The notes under the pieces were generated by a model that was given only the letters and a program-made list of their open reading frames with translations, had not been told where the DNA came from and made no database searches. The translations under genes were made by a program, and so were the position numbers. Positions 33,288 to 45,007 of a stretch of 64,000 nucleotides of DNA are shown in pieces. The first letter of the stretch is position 1. Each line of letters begins with the position of its first letter. Source of the stretch: Athripsodes cinereus (Eukaryota > Arthropoda > Insecta > Trichoptera > Leptoceridae); NCBI GenBank assembly GCA_947579605.1, contig OX388312.1, forward strand, positions 19,677,313-19,741,312, read 5' to 3'.

Positions 33288-33714
33288 CAGTACTTTATTT
33301 CTCACAACCATAGAAAAGACAGAATACACATCTGTGCGCCGGAGCGAAACTACACCATGTCGAGTGACATCGTTTTACACTATGGCCGTTCAAAGTTTTT
33401 TCGATTTGTTTTTTGATATATTTTTTTATTTTTCTTGTAGTTTTTTGACATTTAATTGCTTCCCAAGATAGTTTTAAGTTATTTCTATATATTTCAATCC
33501 ACATACAAAACAAAAAACGTGTTTTTTGTTTAAAAAACGTAAATATAATAACATAGTGTAGTTTACCTCTATTCATATTTTGACAGTTAGAATAAACATT
33601 TGAGAGGTAAAGTACACTATGTCGGTTAAATGAACATTTCGGTGGTTCTTTTTCCATTTTTTACCGATATTATGGAATAATTTTTCTGTTACACTTTAAT
33701 TTAAGACTTTGGAA

Positions 33715-34606
33715 CAGTGTGACCAGATTTGGTAGTTTCCTACTTTTTTGGTAGTTTTTGAGGCATTGGCAAAAATGTTTAGTAGTTTTTTTTTCTTTGG
33801 TAGTTTTTAGTAGTTTTTGGTAGTTTTTTAGTAGTTTTTGGTAGTTTTTTGGTAGTTTTTGTATTCAGTCGGTAATTGGTAGATAAATTATCGGGTACTT
33901 GGGAAAATACCCGATACTTATTGATTCAAAAATAATTGTCGGTACAAGTAACGAGTACATTTTAGAAAAAGGTACTGCGTGAAAATATTGTTGAAGAAAA
34001 CCGAGGAGTTTTTGAAATACTTCAAATTCCTATACCATTTTGAAAATTCGGCGACGGGGGGGTAGAAATCTTCGTGAAAAGAAAAGTATCCGATATTGAT
34101 CATCGTCGGTACAAATACCGGGTACATTTTAGAAAAAGGTACTGCTTGAAAATATTGTTGAAGAAAACCGAGGAGTTTTTGAAATACTTCAAATTCCTAT
34201 ACCATTTTGAAAATTCGGCGACGGGGGGGTAGAAATCTTCGTGAAAAGAAAAGTATCCGATATTGATCATCGTCGGTACAAATACCGGGTACATTTTAGA
34301 AAAAGGTACTGCTTGAAAATATTGTTGAAGAAAACCGAGGAGTTTTTGAAATACTTCAAATTCCTATACCATTTTGAAAATTCGGCGACGGGGGGGTAGA
34401 AATCTTCGTGAAAAGAAAAGTATCCGATATTGATCATCGTCGGTACAAATACCCAGTACATTTTAGAAAAAGGTACTGCAAGAAAATATTGTTTAAGAAA
34501 ACCGAGGAGTTCTTGAAATACTTCAAATTCCTATACCATTTTAAGAATTTAGTAGTTTTTGACTTCGCCATTTAGTAGTTTTTGAAAATAAAATCTGGTC
34601 ACACTG
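33715..34606. mobile_element. hAT-type MITE, 892 bp, TSD CTTTGGAA
   Basis: TIRs CAGTGTGACCAGATTT and inverse. The 8-bp duplication is at 33707-33714 and 34607-34614. Same family as 10071-10574, but expanded by internal tandem repeats. Subterminal 'tttggtagtttttagtag' repeats mirror 'aaaaactactaaa' at the other end. Confidence 0.93.
33950..34545. repeat. 167-bp tandem repeat inside the hAT MITE
   Basis: Between three and four units; the central ones are virtually identical, with landmarks at 34127, 34294 and 34461 (spacing 167). Each contains 'aaaaccgaggagtttttg', 'attcggcgacgggggggtag' and 'atcatcgtcggtacaaatac'. Short frames in the array are by-products of the repeat. Confidence 0.95.
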
Positions 34607-35924
34607 CTTTGGAATAACAAAGTGGGGTCCATTAATAGAAAAAAATGACAAATCTTTCATTATTTTTGCTATATAGATCAATTTAAATACATCATCAAAA
34701 TTTTTGAGTTTCCAGTTAATTTGATTCAGAAAAACCTCTTAACACATAAAAAATTAGAGGAGAAACAGAAAAAATACATAGTTATTTATTCAAAATTGAT
34801 AGTCAAAGCCTTTCACAAGCTGTTTCGATATAAATAGATCGCAATTATAGTTTTTCACAGCACTCTTTGACCTTTCAAACAAGAGAAGACATTAATTAGT
34901 ATAATATATCGTCCATTATTGAGTGGCTGATTACTCAGTGCAATTTAAAATGCCCTTGCTTCTCATCGAGGGTTTAATTAACTTGACCTTGAAAATGGAT
35001 TTCTCGCTAGGAAGAATGCAAGGTACCCTTTAGGTATTAGTTCCTTTGGGGCTGCTGTGCGAAAGGTGACATCCTTGTAACATATGAGTGTTCAACCCCA
35101 CTTGTCTCATTCTTCTAAATTATAGTAACAGGCTGTCATCATTCTAATGAAAAATATCTTGCATGAGGCTTATACTTAGAATATAAAAAATATATTCCTG
35201 TGGACTATTCCACTTGTAGAAAATGTGATAATATGAACAAGCAGATAATGTTAATACGGGATATGAAAAAAGTTTGGTATAAAAAGTTGTTATTTAATTT
35301 TTGAAAACTACACAATATACAAATATTTAAAAGTTAAAAAATATACAAAATAAGGATCAATCATCTACGGATTAATCTTCAACTCTGTTTTAATTTATTA
35401 TTGATTTGTAAAATAGATGAAATTACGATTCCAGCAAGTCCTTGTGCTTCGCAATGGAAATTGCTATGGTAGATGTTCTTGAGGGCATCAAAGCCTCTGG
35501 GACCTTCCAGATTTTCTACTTAGTATTGTGTTTTTAAAATTGTCTTTTAACGAACATCGGTATATCAATTCTCTTCTTTACTCCAGGTCTAAACATTTTG
35601 ATCTAGATAATTAATTTCTCATTAGTTTTTCTATTAAAAAAAACCCCATTTACTTCCTGGCAGCATAACTGGGCTTTCTTCTATTAACACAGCGTATCTT
35701 TTTTATGGATTATACAATATCTGCCTTGCTGTATTTTCAACAGTTCTGAGAGAATTATGTGCCGGTGTTGTTATTTCTATCTCATTTATATCTTACTCCA
35801 AAATCAACCAAAGCTACAAAAAAAAAAAACATTGTGTAACAAGAATTTGATTATGATATATTCACCAAAGACTTGTAAAGTCTGAAAAACTCTACACAAA
35901 TTTCTATTCAAAATATAAATTACA

Positions 35925-36540
35925 TAAAAATAAGGTTGTTTTTCATATCAGATCCATTTCTTTCAATTTCCTCTCCATAATCACAATTCCATGTGCAGAG
36001 TTCATTTTCTGAAAAATAAACAAATCTTTAACATTCGAATCAGTTTCATCTCATTGAAAACAAATAAAATGCATACACTTGGCTGTGTAATTTGGAATCA
36101 AATGAATCAATGCAAGAAAATACAACATACATAAAAATAGTGCTATTTTACATACTAGATCCATTCCTCATTCTTTGATTTCATCTCCATTTATAATGTC
36201 AGTAATCAGAATTCCTTCTTGTCAAATCTTTCCATTATTTTCTACAACTACCTCTGTTATTTCAGTGCCAAGTCCATTCCTGATAAATACAACAAATACT
36301 AATCATTCAAATCAGTTTGGCATCTATTAAAAACAAATAACATGTGTCCATTTAGCTGTGTGTAATTACTAATTTAGAATCAAATGAAGCAATGTAAGCG
36401 AAAACAATTAACATAAAAATAATGCTGTTTTACATACCAGATCAATTCCTGCCACTTTGCTTTTTTTCTCCACCAATATTGTCCATAATCATACTACCAT
36501 GTGCTGCAGCCATTATCAAAACCATCTAATTATCTTAAAC
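35925..36540 (-). repeat. three decayed exon-like repeats in the 4.8-kb element
   Basis: On the minus strand each unit shows an acceptor-like cag, a short segment ending 'atggatctg' or 'attgatctg', and a 'gtatgtaaaa' donor (lost in one). Two segments start at an ATG with a shared AHG-x-x-IM core: MAAAHGSMIMDNIGGEKK near 36510 and MNSAHGIVIMERKLKEMDL near 36006. Spacing is about 240-280 bp. These look like duplicated first exons of a lost transposase gene; inference only. Confidence 0.5.
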
Positions 36541-36964
36541 GACCGCGTCTGTTCTTCCACATGTCAATGTCCTTTCAAGTACAATCCTAATAAATTGATA
36601 AAACGAAACTTAATTTTAAAATCGTAAATACAAATAACAAAAATCTCCTAATGCGTTGTACGGAATCTATGAACATAGTATTATAAATAAACGTTGTATA
36701 AAACTTACCAGAGATTAACAGTAACTATATGCATCTTTGAAGAATAGTAAAAAGCTATTTCTTCTAAAAAACCTTATACTTTTCTTTATTAAACAACAAT
36801 CGAATTGTAAATACGCCAACAAAATACAGAAAACATAATGAAGTAAACAAGTCGGGCAAAAGAATAGTATTGTTCAGAATCTGACTATTCGTTCTTATGT
36901 ATTCGTTCTTCAACTTAACTCGAAGAACTAAATCCTCAATGCCAAATCTGTTCGGTCTTTTTCG

Positions 36965-37470
36965 TTCTTTTGGGAAAAATTACATTAAAGTACTATATTT
37001 TCAAAGAAACTAAGGTTTAACATCGCGTGGCAAATAAACACGAACGAGATTTAAATCTTCGTGTGTGTGTTTTTTTTGGAAAAAAAACCTTAAGATACTC
37101 TATTTTCAAAGATACTAAGGTTTCATATTGCGTGTCAAACGTTGAGAACGAGATTCTTGAATTTAAATCTACGTGTTATTATTTTGGAAAAAACGCCATT
37201 GGAGTATTCTATTTTCAAAGGAATTAAGGTTTTATATCGCGTGTCAAATGTAACAAACATGATTCAAAGATTTAAATCTTTGTGAAGTTGTTTTGGTAAA
37301 AATACCATTAGAATACTCTATTTTCAAAGAGACTAAGGTTTAAAATCGCGTGACATATATCACAACCGAGATTTAAGGATTTAAATCTTCGTGTCGTCTT
37401 TTGGGAAAAAGGCCTTTAAAATACTTTATTTTCAAAGAGACTAAGGTGAAAATCGCGTGACAAATTCCAC
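36965..37470 (+). repeat. minisatellite of about five 105-115-bp units
   Basis: Each unit contains 'tactctattttcaaagagactaagg', 'atcgcgtg(a/t)caaat' and 'gatttaaatcttcgtg' variants. Divergence of roughly 10-25% between units means it is old. Non-coding. Confidence 0.85.
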
Positions 37471-40400
37471 GAACGAGAACGAATGTTAAGAACGAATTGT
37501 TTTGAAGAACGATGTCTCAAGTACCGATTCCTGAGAAAGAACTGGATTTACCAATACTACAAAAGAATGTTATGACATTTGAGATCGGTATTACCATGAA
37601 TGTAAAATATAAATACACCATTATAGCGGCAAACTTTAAAATGTATATTTATTTCCAGTACATTATCAATAAAAATAAATTTAAAAAATATCTTTTATAT
37701 TATAATTATAATGATTAGTAATTTATTTAAGTTTTTATAGTATTAATTTTTAAAAAATTCTTAGTTATAAAAATTGTTTTCATTACACAATAGCCATATT
37801 GTTGACTACGTCTTGTTAATGGTAACCCGAAATACTGTTTTGACGCCATATTGCTTCACATAGCGTCCATGGCAATCCTCGGGTACATCTTTGCCTAGAG
37901 GTAAACTACACTATGTTGACTTGGTGTTGTTTCGCTTGGATAAAATAATGACATAGTGTTTTATACCTTTGGGTATCTAAGAATATACTTATTTTTCAAA
38001 TATTTTATAAATATCATTAAAAAGAGCGTGACGAGCTCTGTAAGAATATGTAAATATCTCAATTTGCCCAAATTTTCACTTGGTGTAGTTTCGCTCCGGC
38101 GTACAGACATATAACAAAAGCAGAGACAAATTGACAAAGAGAGTATGACACAATTTTGATTGCCATATATTTAACATGAAACAATAACTCCAACACTACT
38201 TAAAATATTCAGAGCAAGCCTAGCATGGGGTTATATACCACAAAGCTGGAAAACTGTCAAAGTAACATACATTCCAAAATCTAACAAGGAATGTTATGAT
38301 ACACCAAAAGCATACAGACCAATAAGTCTATCCTCGTTCATGCTTAAAACAATGGAAAAAGTAATCCATAGATATCTTGTAGACAACACCCTACAAAAAT
38401 ACCCTGTACACATAAAACAACATGCGTATCAAGAAGGCAAATCAACAGAGACTGCCCTCATAGAAATAGTGGATAACATACAGAAAACACTATCAAACGG
38501 TGAAATTGCTTTATGTGCCTTCCTAGACATAGAAGGGGCCTTTGATGGGGTCCCAACAGAAGTCTTAATAAATGGACTAAAGCAAAAACTGGTAGAACCC
38601 ACCGTAATAAAATGGATCAATGACATGTTGTCAAACAGATACATTAAAATAAGCCTACAAAATGAAACATTAAAGGCTAAAACTGTCAAAGGATGCCCAC
38701 AGGGAGGTGTTCTTTCACCTCTACTGTGGACACTAGTTGCAGACAGTTTAATATGCAAGCTCAATGACAATGGTTATAATGCACAAAGCTATGCTGATGA
38801 CATAGTTATAATAATCAGAGGTAAAGAATATGACATTATCTCTGAATTAATGCAGAATGCGCTAAAGATGGTAGAACACTGGTGCATTACGAATGGGTTA
38901 ACAGTTAATACTAGTAAAACAACTCTCATCCCATTTACAAGGAAAAAAAAGCTTGAAAAGCTTACCAAACCAATCTTTTTTGGAAATACAATAAACTTTT
39001 CCAAAGAGACAAAATATCTAGGCATCACACTAGATAATAAACTCACTTGGACTGAACATGTTAATAAAGTAACACAAAAAGCTACAAAGGCCTTATGGAC
39101 CTGCCGAAGATTGGTAGGAAATAATTGGGGAATAAAACCCAAACTAATGCTCTGGTTATATACTGCGGTAGTAAGACCATTTGTATCATATGCATCAATA
39201 GTTTCGAACAACAAACTAGAACAAAAGGGATGTATTGAAAAGCTAAACAGACTACAAAGAATGGCCTCTTTATTAGTAACAGGAGCACTACATACAACTC
39301 CTACAGCTTCATTAGAAGCAATGCTCAATCTACCGCCGCTACACCTTTACTTAGAAAAGGTGGTAAAAGAGGGAATAATAAGATTGACAATTGGAGAAGC
39401 ACATAAAATAAGCATGCTCTCTGAATCAAAACTAAATATAGAAATAGAAAAAGATGATATAATTAGTTTACCAAAAGATAAAATGAAAAATATCTACCAC
39501 TTTGCCAAACCATACAAAGTAGAAATCCAATCCAGATCAGATATCAAAGAAAATTGGTATCAGGAACCAAATGGTGCCTTGATTTGGTACACAGATGGAT
39601 CTAAAAAGATAAACGGCACGGGCTCAGGTGTATATGGTATATCACCAAAAGCAAAAATATGCAAACACCGGGCCAAAATGCAACTATCTTTCAAGCAGAA
39701 ATAACTGCGATAACAATATGCGCCTATGAAAATATAAAAATAGGAAATACAGAAATAAAAAAATTTACATTTACTCAGACAGTCAAGCTGCACTTAAAGC
39801 ACTAGACTACTGTAAAGTAAACTCTGTTACAGTTCAAAACTGTATCAATGCATTGAACAAATTATCAATAGAAAATAACAATAAAATTGTATTAAGATGG
39901 GTGCCAGGACACTCTAACTATGAGGGTAATGAAGAGGCGGATAAAATGGCCAACAAGGGGGCTGACACGCTGACCTATGGACCAGAGCCTCACTGCCCCA
40001 TTACAAATAGCACTTTAAAAACAGCACTCTATGGGAGAATGCAAGAAAAAGCTATTAATAACTGGTCAACAATACCAGGACAGAAACATGCGAAAACCCT
40101 GATTAAAGGTTTCTCATCAAAGAAAAGTAGAGACTTTCTCGAACTTAATAAAGAGAACCTAAGAATTCTCACCAGAGTACTAACGGGATACTGTAGACTC
40201 AATAAACACTTATGTATAATGAAACTAACAGACATGTATCTGTGCAGATTCTGCATGAACGAACATGAAACTCCTTTGCATCTACTCACAGAATGTGAAC
40301 CTATTATGCAAACAAGAGCCAAAATAATTGGCTCACACTTTCCTGATCAAGAACAGATCAAAGGAACTAACCCACACAAAATTTTGAATTTCTTTCAGGT

Positions 40401-40507
40401 TTTAGGTGTGTGGAAAGCAATCTAAGGACTAAATCCCACAATGGACTACATCTAGAAGTCGAGGTGGGCAAGGTCTTTGGATGGAGGAAAAAAAAAAAAA
40501 AAAAAAA

Positions 40508-40765
40508 CACTATCTAAGACTTATCCGCCGGATAACTTATCTAGATCTTTATCGATAGGATAGCGCTGTCAGGGAGTCGTGAAACGCATTTTTCGTTTTA
40601 TCCGTTAGATTTGTGTTGGATTGGCTATCCGGCACTTTATCCAGAGGTAGTGAAACATCCCGATAATCAATTTGTCATTATTGATTTAATGTGCTGAATA
40701 AATCATCCAACATCGTGGTTAGATGGAAGTAATTCTTCTAAAGTGATAATCTCGCCACTGCATAT
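40508..40765 (+). repeat. right palindromic flank (inverse of 26250-26509)
   Basis: Follows the poly(A) of LINE copy 2; contains 'ggataacttatctagatc' and 'gatagcgctgtcagggag', and ends 'gataatctcgccactgcata'. See the left flank. Confidence 0.85.
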
Positions 40766-41018
40766 CTAATGCATAATAATTTATTATGTATTTCATTATA
40801 AATTATTGCTGCAACAAGATCTCTTGTGCAGAATTCTGGGATATTTGTAAACTTTATATTCTTATTTATTACAATACAGGCTCTGGGTCTACAGTTGCTA
40901 TTGCAGGCTATTACGTTTCCTACATAGCTTAAACCACATATCCTATTGTCGATTGTCCAGGGTTCCTGCAACAATAAAGCTATTAAATTTTCATTTAGTA
41001 GTTTTTTACCATAGTGTT

Positions 41019-41407
41019 ACGGGCTGTTTCACCACCTCTGGATAAAGTGCCAGATAGCCAATCCAACACAAATCTAACGGATAACGGTTGTATCCGTTAG
41101 ATTTGTGTTGGATTGGCTATATGGCACTTTATCCAGAGGTGGTGAAACAGCCCGTGAAACTGTCAAAATTTGTTTACATATGCGTTGCCTAGATATATTC
41201 CTAGGCAACGAACGATATATTCCTACCTACGTGCATACATTCATGCAACAAATGCAAGAAATTACAACATTGCCACTGCTATCTGGTGGATAACAATCCG
41301 TAAGAAATCTGAAGGTGGTGAAACGCTTGCTTCAGTTTATCTTGTAGATAAATTTATCCTGAGGATAGTTATCTAGAACTTTATCCAGAGGTGGTGAAAC
41401 AGCCCGT
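41019..41407. mobile_element. MITE whose left half is a 65-bp-arm hairpin
   Basis: 41019-41083 and 41091-41155 are inverse copies (one mismatch seen) around a 7-base loop. The outer motif cgggctgtttcaccacctct recurs in inverse at 41385-41406, so the full element runs to 41407 with TA on both sides. Arms match the flanks of the LINE pair at 26250-26509 and 40508-40765. Confidence 0.88.
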
Positions 41408-41532
41408 ATAAGTTATTACTTATTATGTTTTTTTACCTAATGGAGTAAAATAAATCTTTGGGAAGTTTTCTCACAATTTCATATTCAATACTTTATATGG
41501 TGATGAGCAGAGCGTTAGCCAAACAGCTAGGG

Positions 41533-42344
<812 letters not shown>

Positions 42345-42352
42345 AGCTAGGG

Positions 42353-43077
42353 TATGTGAAGGGATCATTATTGGACTATCTTTTACTTGTTAATATGATA
42401 TTTTTGCTGACAGTGTCTCGAAATTTAAAACTGACCTTAATTATTTAAAACTACATAGGACAATTAAGCTTTGTGATTTGACTGTTAAGTAAACCCATTT
42501 TAGTGATTTTTTATTAAATTGACTCACATTATTATTATTATCAATTTTAACTTATTGACTATTTTATTTGAATGATCTTTTTTGACTGATAAATTTTATT
42601 TAATACTGTTTAAATGATTAATTCTAGTTTATCATTCAAATAAATCATTTATATTTATAATCCATATAAATATTGTTTAATGAATTTTTAATACATCGTC
42701 ACATTTTTTATTACTAATATTGAGTTTTTGATTACTTATTTTACTTGAAACTATTTGATGGTCTACTTTATTATATATAATCTGTAATTTTGATATATTT
42801 TATTTCTGTATCTTCTTCTTTAATATTATTTAAAAATTCTTGACTCTTAATATATTATTTCTAAACTCAGTGATGCGTATGTGTGTATGGTGTATATTTT
42901 TATTGTAGTCCATCTTCTATATTTTGAACATGTAAAAGGCTAGCGCCGCGTAAGCAAATGTAAATAAATGGATAATAATTAAAATTAATTATGACTTTAA
43001 TTTTAAATTTATTTGTCAACGCATCCAAACTCTAAATATCCAACTAAATTTTACTTATTCTAAAGATGTATACACCT
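42353..43077. other. AT-rich intergenic DNA, nothing recognised
   Basis: No frame, repeat end or palindrome of note; many TTTA/ATTA runs. Confidence 0.6.
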
Positions 43078-43439
43078 GTGGGCCTAGTCAAAACACATTT
43101 AAGCGTTACGTTTTCGTTCAAACAAGACGAGGTTGCGAGAACGCATCAATTTTCGTAGCTAAAATACACAAGTAGCTCCGAAGACGCGTTCTCGCAACGT
43201 CGTCCGCGTTTGAACGAAAACGTAACGCTTAAATGTGTTTTGACCAGAGATGTGCAAAATACTTTCAAAAAAGTATTTAAATACAAAATACAAATACTTT
43301 TGAATTTTTGTATTTCAAATACAAAATATCTACTAAATACTTTTTCAAAATGGTATTTAAATACAAAATATAAAATAGGTAAGTACGTATTTTCAAAATA
43401 CTTTTTTAAAATACCTTTTTAAAATACTTTTTACAAATA

Positions 43440-43870
43440 GTCGAACAAGGTGTAAGACAAAAGTATTTAATATTTAAACCATTGATGAATGAAAGAGAAA
43501 TTAAAAACTGGACAAAAGTATACATAAATGGAGAAAGGGTTGACATGATTCGATATAGCATTGCTTGCAGACAATTGATGAATGCCATTGATGAATGAAA
43601 AACTGGACAAGAGTATACATAAATGGAGAAAGGGTTGACATGATTCGATATATCATTGCTTGCAGACAATGAGGATGAGCCTTAGGAAGAACTGTCAAAA
43701 TAAAAAAAAATTTAATTAAGTCATGACAATATGTACGGTTGTTAGAAGAGATAAGCCGAAAATTGTCATAAATGGATTGAGTATCATCAAGCAGGTAAGA
43801 GAATTCCTGACTTGGGCTGCAAAATAAATCAGAATGGATAATCCAAATCTGAAATCGTATGGACTACTGT
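43440..43870 (+). mobile_element. degenerate LINE RT fragment with a local duplication
   Basis: Resembles 60240-60500: 'gaaaaactggacaagagtatacataaatgg' variants occur twice (about 43503 and 43596), followed by 'gttgacatgattcgatat', the codons before YADD in the better copy. Frames are ruined. It is cargo inside the hAT element. Confidence 0.7.
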
Positions 43871-43874
43871 AACA

Positions 43875-44290
43875 TCATACATACAGTATACAGGACTGCT
43901 CCAGACTCTTGCTTATCGTCTTCAGATGGTTTTTAGTGTTGCCTCCGGATCATTTACAGAGAGAATAAGAGCTGCCACATAACTTCACTACTAAGAAGTC
44001 TACACTAACTGAGAGTCCTAGAGATACTGGTGTTTAAACTGTGTCTCACTGTCCACAAGGCAGCACACTACCCACTGAGCTGTTCCGCTGACGAAAATGT
44101 GTGGCGAAGGCTGTGCTCAGCTTCTTAAACTCGTTGAACTCAAAAGGGCAAATACCTCTAAATTTGCAGAAAGAAGAAACAAAGTCGCAGCGTCATCTGC
44201 CTGGAATAGATTGCCTTCAGACAAAATTGAAAATGCTACCATTCAGGAGAAATCACAGCGCCCTTGAAATGGCCATGGATCGTTAAACGG
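43875..44290 (+). mobile_element. CR1-like LINE C-terminal fragment
   Basis: Homologous to 50020-50490: 'TIYRENKRSH'-like codons, KFAERRNKVAASSAWNRLPS and the 3' 'gccatggatcgttaaacggcg' end. Several stops and indels. Confidence 0.75.
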
Positions 44291-44632
44291 CGTCATGTAT
44301 AATTTGTTCAATCATCATTATTATGTGTGTATATCTCAAACATGGAGTACTCTAATGGAAACGTTGTATTTGTAATTCAACAAATTGGCAAAAAAGCTTG
44401 CGTACGCGCATATCAATTAATGGCAGAATTTTGTTTCAAACAATAAAAAGGTATTTTGTAAAAGTATTTTGTGATAGATTACAAAATACTCAAAAAAAGT
44501 ATTTCAAATAAAATACAAAATACTTTTTACAAAAAGGTATTTGAAATACAAAATACAAATACGTATTTTGTATTTGTATTTTAAATACTTTTATTTGAAA
44601 TACGTCACATCTCTGGTTTTGACTAGACCCAC

Positions 44633-45007
44633 TGTTCTTAAAAAAATATCTCCTCCAGAAAAGGACATAAATAATATTAATGTGGGCCAACATAGTCCCA
44701 AGAACGAGTGGATAAGAATATATAAAACTTATGTTTAGATCACATTTAAAAATATTCTTTTGAAAATGAGATATTTCTAGAGAACAACGTAGGTGAGTAG
44801 ATATAATAAGGTACATACATTTTGTCAGGTGTTATACCATAGATCCCATACGTGTTGTTTCCATTGAAAATATCAGTCTATAAGAAGGTTCATAGTAGAT
44901 ACTCGTAGTAAGTTATGTACTCACATCTAATGTATTGAGTCTGTGAGTGGAGTGTAATGTATCCTATATATTAGATATACCTACATAATATATATTATTC
45001 TCCACAG
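44633..45007. other. intergenic DNA before the fuseless-family locus
   Basis: No gene or repeat end recognised; AT-rich. Confidence 0.5.

Larger units (their letters stand above)
33332..38106. mobile_element. 4775-bp decayed TIR transposon, TSD ACAT, inside the copia 5' LTR
   Basis: TIRs begin CTGTRCGCCGGAGCGAAACT and agree over 26 bp. The 4-bp duplication ACAT lies at 33328-33331 and 38107-38110. Subterminal 'aggtaaactacactatgt' variants recur at about 33360, 33555, 33605, 37905 and 37965 in both orientations. No transposase frame survives. 35925-36540 has exon-like repeats and 36965-37470 a minisatellite. Size, 4-bp duplication and repeated N-terminal exons resemble the Sola-like element at 2578-7439, although the TIRs differ. 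34615-35920 and 37500-37890 show nothing recognisable. Confidence 0.88.
28426..38176 (-). mobile_element. Ty1/copia LTR retrotransposon, minus strand, TSD TGAAA
   Basis: The 5-bp duplication TGAAA lies at 28421-28425 and 38177-38181. The 3' LTR is 28426-28627 (202 bp). The 5' LTR is split into 32702-32796, 33291-33331 and 38111-38176, which add to 202 bp. A primer binding site reading GGTTATGGGCCCAGC on the minus strand (32687-32701) directly follows the 5' LTR, the initiator-tRNA-Met-type site known from Drosophila copia. The purine tract TTGAGGGAGGG precedes the 3' LTR (28628-28638). With an open 1305-codon frame it was recently active, but the broken 5' LTR now prevents normal transcription. 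Confidence 0.95.
27750..40507 (+). mobile_element. LINE copy 2, plus strand, with RNase H; split by a copia element
   Basis: Coding part 27750-28425 (pre-RT region, VPWWNNHLSTIRTKTRKLFN) continues in frame at 38182 once the copia element and one TGAAA duplication are removed (YGIE|TITPTLLKIF). Then come RT motifs AYRPISLSSFMLKTMEKVI, FLDIEGAFDGV, GCPQGGVLSPLLW and SYADDIVI, the RNase H start YTDGSKK, a frameshift near 39665-39690 and a second in the A-run near 39755, SDSQAALKALDYC, VPGHSNYEGNEEADKMA and a Cys/His tail, ending at a 20-base A-run (40488-40507). The endonuclease is missing, so it is 5' truncated. RNase H plus this tail points to the I/R1/jockey side of LINEs. Confidence 0.88.
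43245..44615. mobile_element. hAT-type non-autonomous element, 1371 bp, TSD GTTTTGAC
   Basis: TIRs CAGAGATGTGCAAAATACTT and inverse; 8-bp duplication at 43237-43244 and 44616-44623. Both ends are built of 'aaatacaaaatac' repeats for about 150 bp. The interior is LINE-derived, with no hAT transposase. Confidence 0.92.
43078..44632. mobile_element. MITE family B relative, interrupted by a hAT element
   Basis: Ends gtgggcctagtcaaaac and the inverse gttttgac|tagacccac. Inverted arms of about 45 bp ('aagcgttacgttttcgttc') flank a short centre with 'gaacgcatcaattttcgtagc'. The right arm is split at 43245 by the hAT element 43245-44615. Without it the MITE is about 176 bp. Confidence 0.85.

Noticed and set aside
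33918..34461. Three repeated short proteins with identical C-termini
   Set aside because: They are frame by-products of the 167-bp tandem repeat, have no upstream gene structure and fall inside a MITE.
39560..39793. Minus-strand frame repeated at 27225-27458 (plus)
   Set aside because: It is antisense to the LINE RNase H region in both copies.
26510..40507. Classical twin-priming inversion of a single LINE
   Set aside because: Twin priming inverts the 5' part without duplicating the 3' end; here both pieces have the same 3' end and a poly(A).
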